A stretch of DNA of 64,000 nucleotides from Anabaena sp051781005 (GCF_051781005.1 NZ_JBPWOA010000026.1:1-64000), one strand, 5' to 3'. Positions 9,843 to 18,699 are shown, counted from the stretch's first letter. Numbers and translations: made by a program. The notes: generated by a model not told the origin, from the sequence alone.

Positions 9843-11186
9843 ATGTCACCTAAAGTTACTCTCACTATCACCCAAGGTAAATTTTCTGGAAAGCAATATA
9901 TTTTTGAATCTCGCAGTACTTGTATCATTGGCAGAAATCATGATTGCAACCTGCAATTAGCCAATGAAATTGATATGACTATTTCCCGTTATCACTGCTT
10001 ACTAGATATTAACCCTCCAGATATTAGGTTGCGAGACTTGGGTAGTTTAAATGGCACTTTTGTTAATAATGAAAAAATCGGTCAAAGAAAACGTAATCAA
10101 ACTGCACAAGAAGGTTTAACATTAAATTTTCCAGAATATGATTTACAAGATGGTGATGAAATTAAATTGGGTGATACTCTTTTTAAAGTCGGTGTAGAAG
10201 TAGAAGCATCAGAAATCACGAAAACACCCAAGATACTTGAAGAAGAAGTAAAACCTAATTATTTAAATATTGTTCAACGCTTACTAGGATTAGCCGCAAG
10301 TGGTGATCAAAACCTGCAAGCAATATCCGGTTATCAGTTAGTTAGGTCTCTTGGTAAAGGTCGGTTTGGTGAAGTATTTTTAGCACAACATAGCCAGGCT
10401 AGAAAATTTGTGGCGCTAAAGGTAATGTTACCTGCGGTTAATAGTCAGGAACGAGGTGTACAAAAGTTTCTACAGGAAGTAGAAAATACCAAATGTTTAA
10501 AAAATTCCCATGTAGTACAATTGTTAGATTATGGCTTTGCTGAACAAACTTTCTTTTTTACAATGGAGTATTGTGAAAGTGGGAATATTTGGGATTTCAT
10601 GCAAAAGTTAGGATGGCGTTTACCTGTTAATATTGCTGTAGACATAATTCTCCAAGTTCTTGATGGTTTGATATATGCTCATCAAGCGGAAATCCCTTAT
10701 GTTGAATCAGCTGATGGAAAATTAGTAAAAGGGAAAGGTTTGATTCACCGTGATTTAAACCCCAACAATATTTTGATTACCAATATCAATGATAAAATAG
10801 TAGCAAAAATAGGGGATTATGGTTTAGCTAAAGCTTTTGACTTAGCTGGGTTAAGCGGTCAAACTTTGACAGGATCTCAAATGGGTACACCCGCATTTAT
10901 ACCACGTCAGCAGGTATTAGATTTTAAGCACGCCTTACCTGAAGTTGATGTTTGGGCAACAGCAGCTTGTTTATATAATATGTTGACAGGTTATTTTCCA
11001 AGGGATTTTACTGGTGATCCTTGGTTGGCAGTATTGCAAAATGATCCTGTACCTATTCATAAGCGTAATAACAGTATCCCTAAAAAGTTAGCGGAAGTAA
11101 TAGATTTAGCTTTGGTGGAGAAGCCGCAAATTACTTTTCAAACAGCGGATGAGTTTAAGCAGGAGTTGATTAAAAGTATTAAATAG
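9843..11186 (+). CDS. FHA domain plus Ser/Thr kinase-fold protein with atypical catalytic motifs
   Basis: 447 aa. Residues about 20-115 form an FHA phosphothreonine-binding domain (CIIGRNHDCNLQL, ISRYHCLLD, LRDLGSLNGTFVNNEKIG). Residues about 160-440 form a kinase fold with glycine loop GKGRFGEVFLAQH and ATP lysine VALK. The catalytic loop reads HRDLNPNNI instead of HRDLKPxN, the metal motif reads DYG instead of DFG, and the APE-equivalent reads PRQQ after MGTPAFI. The catalytic Asp and metal-binding Asn remain, so some activity is possible, but the phosphate-contacting Lys is lost. It may act as a weak kinase or as a phospho-binding scaffold. No transmembrane helix is visible. Confidence 0.9.
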   Translation: MSPKVTLTITQGKFSGKQYIFESRSTCIIGRNHDCNLQLANEIDMTISRYHCLLDINPPDIRLRDLGSLNGTFVNNEKIGQRKRNQTAQEGLTLNFPEYDLQDGDEIKLGDTLFKVGVEVEASEITKTPKILEEEVKPNYLNIVQRLLGLAASGDQNLQAISGYQLVRSLGKGRFGEVFLAQHSQARKFVALKVMLPAVNSQERGVQKFLQEVENTKCLKNSHVVQLLDYGFAEQTFFFTMEYCESGNIWDFMQKLGWRLPVNIAVDIILQVLDGLIYAHQAEIPYVESADGKLVKGKGLIHRDLNPNNILITNINDKIVAKIGDYGLAKAFDLAGLSGQTLTGSQMGTPAFIPRQQVLDFKHALPEVDVWATAACLYNMLTGYFPRDFTGDPWLAVLQNDPVPIHKRNNSIPKKLAEVIDLALVEKPQITFQTADEFKQELIKSIK

Positions 11187-11341
11187 TTACTTTTTTTATG
11201 TCTCTCAACGCAAGATTAAAAATAATCTCCCCTACTTAAGGACGGGAACTGATCATCGTATTTCCAAGGGCAGGAATTAGGTTACAATTACTATATAAAC
11301 AAAATTATGTATTATTACGTATAAATATACCTAGAACATCT

Positions 11342-12130
11342 ATGAAAATTGCTGATTTAATCACCTGGTTTGAAGAATGGGCAAATCCCTCTTGGTGTGA
11401 AAATTGGGATAATTGCGGTTGGCAGATTGAGCCTGGTGTGTTAAGGGAAGAAGCAAGAGTGTTGGTGTGTTTGACTCCAACTTTAGCAGTAATGCAAGAG
11501 GCAATATCTAGCAATGCGAATCTGATTTTTGCCCATCATCCCCTCATTTTTAATCCCCCTAAATCTCTACGCAGTGGGGAAGGGTTGACGGAAATGGCAC
11601 GGTTAGCTTTTATTCACAATATCGGTATCTACAGCGCCCATACAAATTTTGACCAGGTAAATGATGGCACAGCGGATGTTCTAGCGCAATTATTACATCT
11701 GCACGCAGTATCTCCCATAGTTCCCACCCAAGCAGGATTAGGATATGGACGTGTGGGAATGCTAGAACCATCTTTAACATTGCAGGCATTACTCAGCACT
11801 ATTCAAGCTCAACTTAACCCGCCAAAGTTGATTTTTTCGCCTACTGCTGATTTGCAACAGCAGATTTCACGAGTTGCTGTTTTGGGTGGTTCGGGGGCTG
11901 GTTTTATTTCCGCAGTTGTGAAAACCAAGGCCCAGGCATATCTCACCGCTGATTGTAAATTCCATCAATTCCAAGAAAGTAGAGATAGGGAACTGATTTT
12001 AATTGATGCTGGGCATTATGCCACTGAACGCCCAGCGTGCGATCGCTTGGTACAAAAATTCCAGTTACTCAACTTAGATTGGGTGCAATTGAGTCAAAAG
12101 GATGAAGATTTCCGCCAGTTTTTACCTTGA
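11342..12130 (+). CDS. Nif3-like dinuclear metal-centre protein
   Basis: 262 aa, full length for the Nif3/DUF34 family. Metal ligands are visible in FAHHPLIFNPPKSL, SAHTNFDQVNDGTAD and the C-terminal LIDAGHYATERPA. Members form hexameric toroids with two metals per subunit; the family is linked to GTP cyclohydrolase-like activity, but the in vivo role is unclear. Start ATG at 11342, about 155 bp after the FHA-kinase. Confidence 0.93.
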   Translation: MKIADLITWFEEWANPSWCENWDNCGWQIEPGVLREEARVLVCLTPTLAVMQEAISSNANLIFAHHPLIFNPPKSLRSGEGLTEMARLAFIHNIGIYSAHTNFDQVNDGTADVLAQLLHLHAVSPIVPTQAGLGYGRVGMLEPSLTLQALLSTIQAQLNPPKLIFSPTADLQQQISRVAVLGGSGAGFISAVVKTKAQAYLTADCKFHQFQESRDRELILIDAGHYATERPACDRLVQKFQLLNLDWVQLSQKDEDFRQFLP

Positions 12131-12431
12131 TTAGATATTCTAGCGCTTTGTGCTTTTAAAGACTAGCTTCTTGAAACCACAATCAAAGTAAAGTATTATT
12201 AAATACAAAGCCATATTAAAATCATTTGTGTAAATTAGTATCTAATACCACTTATTTACCTTAAGTGCTTAGTGTTCAAACGCATACATAACAAGATTTG
12301 GTTTTTTTATTTGTGATCTGAATCACAATACAAGTGTAATTACAATCACTAATAAACCTGTCCTATATCAATGCTTTTAGGGAGCAAGTGTCACAGACTA
12401 TAAATGACAAATTATTTGTTATGTCCTATTT
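12131..12431 (+). other. Intergenic regulatory region upstream of the 71-aa gene
   Basis: 301 bp without a gene. It carries a perfect CRP-type palindrome at 12312-12327, reported separately. AT-rich sequence between that site and the ATG at 12432 leaves room for a promoter and a leader of several tens of bases. No other structure is obvious. Confidence 0.6.
12312..12327 (+). promoter_or_regulatory. CRP-type operator, exact TGTGA-N6-TCACA
   Basis: The sequence TGTGATCTGAATCACA matches the CRP-family consensus TGTGA-N6-TCACA exactly. The cAMP receptor proteins SYCRP1 (Synechocystis) and AnCrpA (Anabaena) recognise this consensus. It is centred about 112 bp upstream of the 12432 start codon, a position suited to activation if transcription starts near 12370-12390; that start is inferred. 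Confidence 0.65.
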
Positions 12432-12647
12432 ATGATTCGTACACTTATCGCATCTGCCTTCCAAACTGGATATCTTAGTGTTGAATCAGAGGGTTTACTT
12501 CATCAAGTGCTGGTGACTAGATGCTATCAGTCAGATGATTTAAAAGCTCTTGCCGCCCTATACGAAGCAATCCACACAGGTCAAATAAAACGAGAAGCTT
12601 CCTCTAAGAACCTGATGGAATTACCCGCTCTCAACAAATCTAACTAA
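12432..12647 (+). CDS. Small conserved-type cyanobacterial protein, unknown function
   Basis: 71 aa, soluble, mostly helical by composition (LIASAFQTGYLSVESEGLLH, LAALYEAIHTGQIKRE). I recognise this general type of small cyanobacterial hypothetical but know no function. It has its own likely regulation (CRP-type site at 12312-12327) and its own terminator (12685-12708), so it appears to be a single-gene unit. Confidence 0.75.
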   Translation: MIRTLIASAFQTGYLSVESEGLLHQVLVTRCYQSDDLKALAALYEAIHTGQIKREASSKNLMELPALNKSN

Positions 12648-12684
12648 GTAAATGTCTGAATCAAACTGGACATAAAGCCAGGGT

Positions 12685-12708
12685 AAGCTCAAATTTGGGC
12701 TTTTATTT
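12685..12708 (+). terminator. Intrinsic terminator after the 71-aa gene
   Basis: Inverted repeat AAGCTCAAA/TTTGGGCTT (one G-T pair, almost no loop, so it would open at the centre) followed by TTATTT. It lies 37 bp after the stop at 12647. Confidence 0.6.
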
Positions 12709-13212
12709 AGTCAGATAGAAAATTTGACAATACCCTTCTGGTAGGGTAAACGTAGATATTGCCTGCTCTAAAATTTTACTTGTAGAGAGCAACTAAATAT
12801 AAAAATATATATTGAAGCAGTGACAATACTGCCACTTAGTTACGTGTAGGCATAATTATACAGTAGGGATATTTGTAAAAGCGAGAAACTTCCTGCCGAG
12901 CATGATGAGCAAAACTTTTTACTGGTTAACCCGTCTAAAAATTACTGCCCAGTACCTCCAAATAAAAAAATCTCCCAACTTCCAATATTTTTGCCCCCAA
13001 CAGGTTGCCTATCCTACAGAATAATTTATCGCTTTTCATCCCTGTAAGTGGTTATTATCAAGCAAAATACACCTGTATTATTTCAGGTTACAAATAAAAA
13101 CTTAAAACTATTCGGTGATTGTTGTTTAAAACCATGAAGGTCAGCCTGAGAATGAGTTAAGATCAAGTACATTAGGGTTAAAACTAAAGCCAAGTCCCCA
13201 GACTTCCTAGAA
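12709..13212. other. Long intergenic region, nothing convincing
   Basis: About 500 bp of AT-rich sequence. A 40-codon open frame at 12902-13024 has no family resemblance and no good ribosome binding site. No RNA gene was recognised. Confidence 0.4.
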
Positions 13213-13371
13213 ATGCCAATGACTACAAGTAGGCAACTCAAACAACCGCAATCATCGCTTGTTTTGCAGTACTATTTATTACATGATGGTAGTAAGGAAT
13301 CACCACCACATATTCACCTGGTTAGGACAAATCCAGAAATGTTTGACTTCTATGAAGTAGACATTGTCTAG
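13213..13371 (+). CDS. Possible 52-aa protein
   Basis: An open frame of 52 codons starting MPMTTSRQLKQPQSS and ending EMFDFYEVDIV, in an otherwise empty stretch. The composition is protein-like, with a plausible folded segment (LVLQYYLLHDGSKE, HIHLVRTNPEM), and the low stop density suggests selection, but no strong ribosome binding site is visible. A second ATG lies at 13219. Function unknown; it could be a spurious frame. Confidence 0.45.
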   Translation: MPMTTSRQLKQPQSSLVLQYYLLHDGSKESPPHIHLVRTNPEMFDFYEVDIV

Positions 13372-13592
13372 AATAAGCCCAAAAGAGATTGAGTTCAACT
13401 AATGCAGTAACCATTGGTTTATGACCCAAGATTTCCCTATATCCAAACTACTACAACCGAGTCGTTGGATTGGGTTAATAAACACAATAATTCTGAACCG
13501 TGAAATTGACCTCTTGAGGGTGTATTGTAACTGGGGTAAGACCCAGATTTTGAAAAGTTTAACTACGTTGTTTAAAAAGGCAGAAGCAGTAC

Positions 13593-13919
13593 ATGCTACA
13601 CCGCAAGATTTATCAACTGTGTTGCGACGGGCGGGAGGTATGTGTTTTTTTGCGGGATCAGCAACGCTGGATAGAGCGGGCCCGCATCATCGATATAGAG
13701 GGTGATTTAGTGACTCTACGCTATGAAACAGACGAAGAAGACGAAGTTTGTTCTTGGGAAGAGATGGTTCGCCTAGAAAGCATTGGCGCTGTAACGCAAA
13801 AATTAGCTTCCGTACCACGGGGTAATGTGGAACCTCTCACAACAGAAGATTGTCCTGAAGCGGAACGTATCCGCAACCATTACACTGACTTAAATCCAGA
13901 GTCAGGGGAATATCAATAA
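13593..13919 (+). CDS. DUF6679-type conserved cyanobacterial protein
   Basis: 108 aa. The sequence (MLHRKIYQLCCDGREVCVFL, RWIERARIIDIEGDLVTLRY, EVCSWEEMVRLESIG) is of a strongly conserved small cyanobacterial family; my DUF number is from memory. The layout resembles a small beta-barrel (SH3- or Sm-like) with an acidic EETDEEDE-type loop, which is inference. It is convergent with the MBL gene at 13931; the ends are only 11 bp apart. Function unknown. Confidence 0.8.
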   Translation: MLHRKIYQLCCDGREVCVFLRDQQRWIERARIIDIEGDLVTLRYETDEEDEVCSWEEMVRLESIGAVTQKLASVPRGNVEPLTTEDCPEAERIRNHYTDLNPESGEYQ

Positions 13920-13930
13920 TTCAGATTGAT

Positions 13931-15637
13931 TCAGGATTCATGATTAGATAGGCTCTCAAAGGCAGGGCAGTAACCTTCAAGGGTGACTTTGAAGTTATAT
14001 AACGGGGCGGCGGGATTCCAACACCGTTGCCCTCTTTGGTATCGGCAAGTTCCACAACATTCTAGATCAGACCAGGCATAGCCATGCCTACGACGGTCTG
14101 CATCAACACTATTTTGGTTGAGTAGTTCTCGTTGTGACAAACCCCGCAATACTATTTCTTCCCCCTGCCAACGGGCTTCTATTAAACCAGTATCAGCAAA
14201 TTGCTGCCAACGAGGATCATCTGTAATCGTATCCGGGAGGGTAATTGTAATGACAGCCTCTAGCTCCGTCAACTCACCTTCATAATTAGTTTCAGGTGCA
14301 GAAGGTTGTAAAAATGTATCCCCAATTGGTAATTCTACCAAAATGCCAGCTGCGGGAGAATGGACATGATAACGATTTTGTAACTCTTCTAAACTAGTTA
14401 GGTCAGCTAAGTAAGCGGGTGAACCGTGGACAAAAACGACGTGCTGGGGTCGTAAATTGTGAATTAGCTGAGTTGTTCCAGGTCCATCACTATGTTGAGC
14501 TAAAAGGTAACTGTCAACAGTAGTTTTTGCTAAATATTCTTGATTAACTTTTATATCAATTTTTTCTGGTAAGAGAATTAGCCAAGGGCCAGTATTAGGT
14601 TGACAATATTTACTCAAATCCGCTGTTGAGTCAGTAAGAACAATACAAGGGGAACTACCTAAAGTAGCCAAATTTTCTGCTTTTAACCGTCGTACACGGG
14701 GACGCACACGTTCATCCCAAAATAAAGGTTGATGACGAGCAAAGTTCTGGACTGATGCGGGAAGATGGGATAAAAGTTCTAAATATGCATCACAACCAGT
14801 AGCAACAGCGCCATCAACCCAAATGTCTAAATCTTTACCTGTAAAATGGTGATGAGAGCGTAACAGCATCAACAATTCTTGACCTAACCCTAAAGCGGGT
14901 GTGGGTAAAATCACAGAACAATGATCAGTGGTTGCTCGATTAATTCTTTCTGCTAATTGATTTTCTTGGTTGCGCCGGTGGGGATGACGGGATGTGCCAT
15001 AATTACCTTCAATTAACAGCACATCTATATTTAAACCCCGCAATTCCTCTAAACGTAACCCCTCGACTAATCTGGAGTTGGATAAAAAGAAATCACCTGT
15101 ATAAAGTAATTTGTAATCACGGTCTTGGGTATGGTAGGTGAGGAGAATAGCTACAGCCCCTGGTAAATGACCTGCGGGAAATAATTCTACTACAAGATTC
15201 TCTTGAATTTCTAGAGGCGATTGCAATGGCAGCGCCTGACATAATGAAGGCATTTCTTGAGGATCTTGTTCTGGCCAATTTAGTGGTAGTAACTTGCTAG
15301 TCACCTCACTAGCATAGATAGGTAACAGCGGAAAAGCTTGATTTAGCGCCAACAAACCTCTAGCATGATCTGGATGAGCATGACTAATCAATACTAAATC
15401 TGCTGGTAATGGTGAACTACCCCTCTGTGCTGATTTAGTGATTCCCTTAGACAGGGAGGAAATATCCGCCAAACCACAATCTAACAATATGCGGTGTGGA
15501 CCCATTCGCACTAGTAGACATACACCTTCATCTTGATGCTGAACACTATAGGGTAAGCATTCTAATTCATTAGCTGTTTCCCCAGCATCAGGGCGAGAGG
15601 ATACCGACAGATCATTCCTCATGCTCTCCTGCTCCAT
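13931..15637 (-). CDS. MBL-fold metallo-hydrolase, beta-CASP/RNase-like
   Basis: 568 aa. The metallo-beta-lactamase motif is ISHAHPDHARGL (about residue 85), followed by FPAGHLPGAVAILL and LYTGDFFLSNSRL as further metal ligands. The central segment (LLIEGNYGTSRHPHRRNQEN, PALGLGQELLMLLRS) and VVFVHGSPA resemble beta-CASP RNA-processing exonucleases. The last 50 residues contain a four-cysteine group (CCGTCRYQRGQRCW, GYCPAF) that may bind a metal. Likely RNA or nucleic-acid hydrolysis. The start is either ATG at 15637 or ATG at 15622 (MRNDLS), the latter having a nearby AGGAG. Confidence 0.85.
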   Translation of the reverse strand: MEQESMRNDLSVSSRPDAGETANELECLPYSVQHQDEGVCLLVRMGPHRILLDCGLADISSLSKGITKSAQRGSSPLPADLVLISHAHPDHARGLLALNQAFPLLPIYASEVTSKLLPLNWPEQDPQEMPSLCQALPLQSPLEIQENLVVELFPAGHLPGAVAILLTYHTQDRDYKLLYTGDFFLSNSRLVEGLRLEELRGLNIDVLLIEGNYGTSRHPHRRNQENQLAERINRATTDHCSVILPTPALGLGQELLMLLRSHHHFTGKDLDIWVDGAVATGCDAYLELLSHLPASVQNFARHQPLFWDERVRPRVRRLKAENLATLGSSPCIVLTDSTADLSKYCQPNTGPWLILLPEKIDIKVNQEYLAKTTVDSYLLAQHSDGPGTTQLIHNLRPQHVVFVHGSPAYLADLTSLEELQNRYHVHSPAAGILVELPIGDTFLQPSAPETNYEGELTELEAVITITLPDTITDDPRWQQFADTGLIEARWQGEEIVLRGLSQRELLNQNSVDADRRRHGYAWSDLECCGTCRYQRGQRCWNPAAPLYNFKVTLEGYCPAFESLSNHES

Positions 15638-15708
15638 AAAACTAATCCAACACCGGAATTATCCAGACATTGAGGTTTATTTCCTGCTTCCTCCGGGACT
15701 GTCGGCAT

Positions 15709-15810
15709 TTAACCCCGTCCACAGGCAGACACGACTAAGCCAGCCGCCTTTGATAGATTAATTGCGGCATTCAAGTCTTTATCTAGACTAGCACCGCAAA
15801 TAAGATAGTT
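15709..15810 (-). pseudogene. C-terminal remnant of IS605-type TnpB
   Basis: Reading the minus strand from 15801 to the stop at 15709 gives 30 residues, including CGASLDKDLNAAINLSKAAG and LVVSACGRG. This is the family-specific end of TnpB (OrfB of IS200/IS605), with the last zinc-finger Cys, the catalytic-Asp region DKDLNAAINL and the usual SACG tail. An in-frame stop at 15811-15813 cuts the frame, and nothing recognisable of the remaining protein is present upstream. It is a dead fragment. Confidence 0.85.
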
Positions 15811-15925
15811 CTACACTCTATCTGAGTAACGGCATTGAGTGTTGATTTCCACAGGAAAATGCTTGACTTAACCCACAGTTAAATTTTTTATTACGGGGTT
15901 TGCCTGGATCTGATCATCGCTGCTA

Positions 15926-16048
15926 TCAATGTGCAGAACCATTGCCATGATAGTTGTCTGAATCATAATATCCATTTTTTGTGCCGAAAAATAAGCACGC
16001 AAAGGTAAATACAACTGTTAATCCTACTAAAATCAGCTTGACATCCAT
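15926..16048 (-). CDS. 40-aa single-pass membrane protein, unlisted small gene
   Basis: ATG at 16048, TGA at 15926. The product starts MDVKLILVGLTVVFTFACLF and ends FGTKNGYYDSDNYHGNGSAH: one hydrophobic helix (residues 4-22) then a polar tail. A purine-rich AAGGATGG lies 7 bases before the ATG. The helix-plus-conserved-polar-tail design is that of the small membrane proteins common in cyanobacteria, and the sequence feels familiar as a cyanobacterial family, but I cannot assign a function. It stands alone between the TnpB remnant and YchF. Confidence 0.7.
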   Translation of the reverse strand: MDVKLILVGLTVVFTFACLFFGTKNGYYDSDNYHGNGSAH

Positions 16049-16379
16049 CTGTTTACCATCCTTGATTCAAGACCTTTTTATATTAATAGTATGATTCTGT
16101 CTTGATGTGGAATCACTAGAAAATCTTTACTATGCTAGGGTAAATTGGGCAATAAGTATAATTACCGCAGTTTAAATTCTAAACCTTTTTAAAAAATTCT
16201 GCATAAATCCAGTAGCTTGAGCAGGAGACCTATATTTCCATCTCCAAAGTGCAGGCTCTGAGAGAATCAGCACCAGTTCCTGCTAAGATTCCTCAAGCGG
16301 TTCCCGGAAAAATTCCCCAAACCATTCCTCAACCTGTTTGAATTATCTTGGTAATTGAAACCAACATCCAAAATCTAAA

Positions 16380-17471
16380 ATGCTAAGAGCCGGAATTGTC
16401 GGACTTCCCAACGTCGGAAAATCAACCTTATTTAACGCTGTAGTGGCTAACGCTAAAGCCGAAGCAGCTAATTTCCCATTCTGCACTATTGAACCGAATG
16501 TTGGCATTGTCTCAGTACCAGATGACCGGTTAAACGTTCTCGCCAAAATTGCCACTTCAGTGCAAACTGTCCCTGCGCGGGTGGAGTTTGTAGATATCGC
16601 TGGTTTGGTGAAAGGTGCAAGTCAGGGTGAAGGACTGGGTAATCAATTTTTATCGCACATTCGAGAAGTTGATGCGATCGTTCATGTTGTGCGTTGTTTT
16701 GAAAATGATGATATCATTCACGTTGCTGGTTCTGTTGACCCAGCGAGAGATATTGAAATCATTAATTTAGAATTGGGTTTATCTGATTTATTCCAAATTG
16801 AACGCCGTATTGACAGAACTCGCAAACTAGCACGCACTAGCAAAGATGCACAATTTGAAGTCACTATCTTGGAAAAATTAGCTGCGGCTTTAAATGAAGG
16901 TAAATCTGTTCGTCAAGTAAGTTTAAATGAAGAAGAAGCTGAAATTATTAAAGGCTTAGGACTTCTTACCAATAAACCAATTATCTACGCTGCTAATGTG
17001 TCTGAAGATGATTTAGCAACTGGTAATGATTTTGTTGAAAGAGTACGAGAAGTTGCTGCTCAAGAAAAAGCCCAAGTTGTGATTGTTTCTGCACAGGTGG
17101 AAGCAGAACTTGTGGAATTACCAGAAGCAGATAAAGCTGATTTTTTGGAATCATTGGGTGTGAAAGAAGGCGGTTTAAAATCTTTAATTCGTGCAACTTA
17201 CACCCTGTTAGGTTTGCGGACTTATTTTACCTGTGGTCCCAAAGAAACCCGTGCTTGGACAATTAACGCTGGAATGTCTGCACCTCAAGCAGCAGGTGTT
17301 ATTCACTCTGATTTTGAGAGGGGATTTATTCGCGCTGAGACTGTTGCTTATAATGATTTAGTAACACATGGTTCTATGAATGCTGCGAAAGAAAAAGGTT
17401 TAGTGAGAAGTGAAGGTAAAGAGTATATTGTGCAAGAAGGAGATGTGTTATTATTCCGATTTAATGTGTAG
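16380..17471 (+). CDS. ychF: Redox-regulated ATPase YchF
   Basis: 363 aa, full length. P-loop GLPNVGKSTLFNAVV, G3 DIAGLVKGASQGEGLGNQFL, and the NxxE specificity motif ANVSEDD that makes YchF/OLA1 prefer ATP over GTP. A coiled-coil insert (about 130-200) and a TGS domain at the C-terminus (LRTYFTCGPKETRAW, DFERGFIRAETVAYNDL) follow. The family associates with ribosomes and responds to oxidative stress. Confidence 0.98.
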   Translation: MLRAGIVGLPNVGKSTLFNAVVANAKAEAANFPFCTIEPNVGIVSVPDDRLNVLAKIATSVQTVPARVEFVDIAGLVKGASQGEGLGNQFLSHIREVDAIVHVVRCFENDDIIHVAGSVDPARDIEIINLELGLSDLFQIERRIDRTRKLARTSKDAQFEVTILEKLAAALNEGKSVRQVSLNEEEAEIIKGLGLLTNKPIIYAANVSEDDLATGNDFVERVREVAAQEKAQVVIVSAQVEAELVELPEADKADFLESLGVKEGGLKSLIRATYTLLGLRTYFTCGPKETRAWTINAGMSAPQAAGVIHSDFERGFIRAETVAYNDLVTHGSMNAAKEKGLVRSEGKEYIVQEGDVLLFRFNV

Positions 17472-17548
17472 ATAAAAATCTCACGCAAAGACGCAAAGGT
17501 AAAATTCATAGTTAACGCTAGTAAGTTCAATTCTTCTCTCTGCGTTGC

Positions 17549-17589
17549 GCCAGTTGCTACAAGTCGGGGAACCCGCCCAACGCACTGGC
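17549..17589. repeat. Dispersed hairpin repeat
   Basis: Ends GCCAGT and ACTGGC form an inverted pair around GTCGGGGAACCCGCCCAACG. This is a common interspersed palindrome type in Nostocales, here in the 292-bp gap after ychF and between CTCTGCGT-type repeats. Confidence 0.6.
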
Positions 17590-17763
17590 TTCTCTGCGTC
17601 TCTGTGGTTGAAAAAAGAATTTTCACAATTTTGGGAATGTTAATTTTTTAAATATCTCATTTGTAGGATGCTTTATCGGAAAGTGCGGTATCATTCTTAA
17701 GTCAAACTGGTGCGTTATAGACTATCGTTCTATTACACCCTACAAATTTGTGATCATTTATTT

Positions 17764-18696
17764 TTATAATTCACCTATAATATAGGCTGAGGAACCCATA
17801 TTTTCATCATCTGTTCCTACAATTAGTCCACCGACTGCACCTGGGAGAAATTCCAGTCCTTCAATTTTGTGATAATGATCGCGGTAGATAGAGAAAAGTT
17901 GCTGATTTTGTCGCCATTCTATTTGATCACCACGTAATGCTAAATAACCAGCAATGTAAACAGCAGATTGAAAAGGCCCATCATCTCCAGAATCGTTAGC
18001 TGAGGTGATGTAAACAATACCGCCTGAGTCTATTTTTAGATCGGAAATATGGCGAACATTACCACCAGGGAAAGGTACTTTAAAATTAGCTGAACCTACA
18101 TTATTAATTTGATATTTAGTTAAATTTAACTTTCCCCAATAAATTTTTGCTGGTTGTTCACCTTCTCCACGATGTCCCCAAACTGCAATTAATTGATTAT
18201 CAATTTTTTGTAAACAGAAAGATTCAAAGTTACTATTTTTGGTAATTTCTGGTAAATCAAATTCTTTAAAAATATAAATATTTTTTTTGTTAGTATCTAG
18301 CTGGAAATGATAAGCTTTACCCTGACTATTGACAGCAATAAAATCAGATTTATTGGTATCTGGAATAGATGTTAATGCTTCTAAATCTATAGGTATTTGA
18401 AGATTTTTTTGCCAATTTAATGGTAAATATTTAGGTTGATTTTTACCCTGAAAACTAATAATTGCTAAACGTCCTTGATTCGCCTTTTTGTTGTCATGGA
18501 CAATTAAAAAATCTAGTTGATCATTTTTCTGATTGATCAAAGCCATGCCACTAATACCAAAGGGAATTCCACCACGCACAGGTATCCAATGTTGTGCAAA
18601 AACCTGTTGAGATATTAATAATCCACACAAAACTACTGTCATGATCATTAATCTGAGAAATTTCGGCATATTGATTGATCTAAGTAGATTTATCAT
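17764..18696 (-). CDS. Secreted hypothetical protein, beta-propeller-like
   Basis: 310 aa. A signal peptide is visible (LRLMIMTVVLCGLLISQQVFAQ, cut around residue 35). An inner ATG at 18669 (MPKFLR) would give a more usual signal-peptide length. The mature part contains repeated short segments (DLEALTSIPD, GIVYITSANDSGDDG, KIEGLEFLPGAVGGLIVGTDD) like blades of esterase-like/phytase-like propellers, but I cannot name the family. Its start lies 3 bp after the nurA stop, so it is probably co-transcribed with nurA; a shared function is not evident. Confidence 0.75.
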   Translation of the reverse strand: MINLLRSINMPKFLRLMIMTVVLCGLLISQQVFAQHWIPVRGGIPFGISGMALINQKNDQLDFLIVHDNKKANQGRLAIISFQGKNQPKYLPLNWQKNLQIPIDLEALTSIPDTNKSDFIAVNSQGKAYHFQLDTNKKNIYIFKEFDLPEITKNSNFESFCLQKIDNQLIAVWGHRGEGEQPAKIYWGKLNLTKYQINNVGSANFKVPFPGGNVRHISDLKIDSGGIVYITSANDSGDDGPFQSAVYIAGYLALRGDQIEWRQNQQLFSIYRDHYHKIEGLEFLPGAVGGLIVGTDDENMGSSAYIIGEL

Positions 18697-18699
18697 TTA

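Noticed and set aside
12902..13024. 40-codon frame starting MMSKTFYWL
   Set aside because: No good ribosome binding site, no family resemblance and low-complexity composition.
13421..13705. 94-codon frame overlapping the start of the DUF6679-type gene
   Set aside because: It overlaps the conserved gene at 13593 in another frame and its own peptide has no recognisable family.
16216..16341. Pro-rich open frame just before ychF
   Set aside because: No ATG, only an internal GTG; the peptide looks like a repeat-derived or chance frame.
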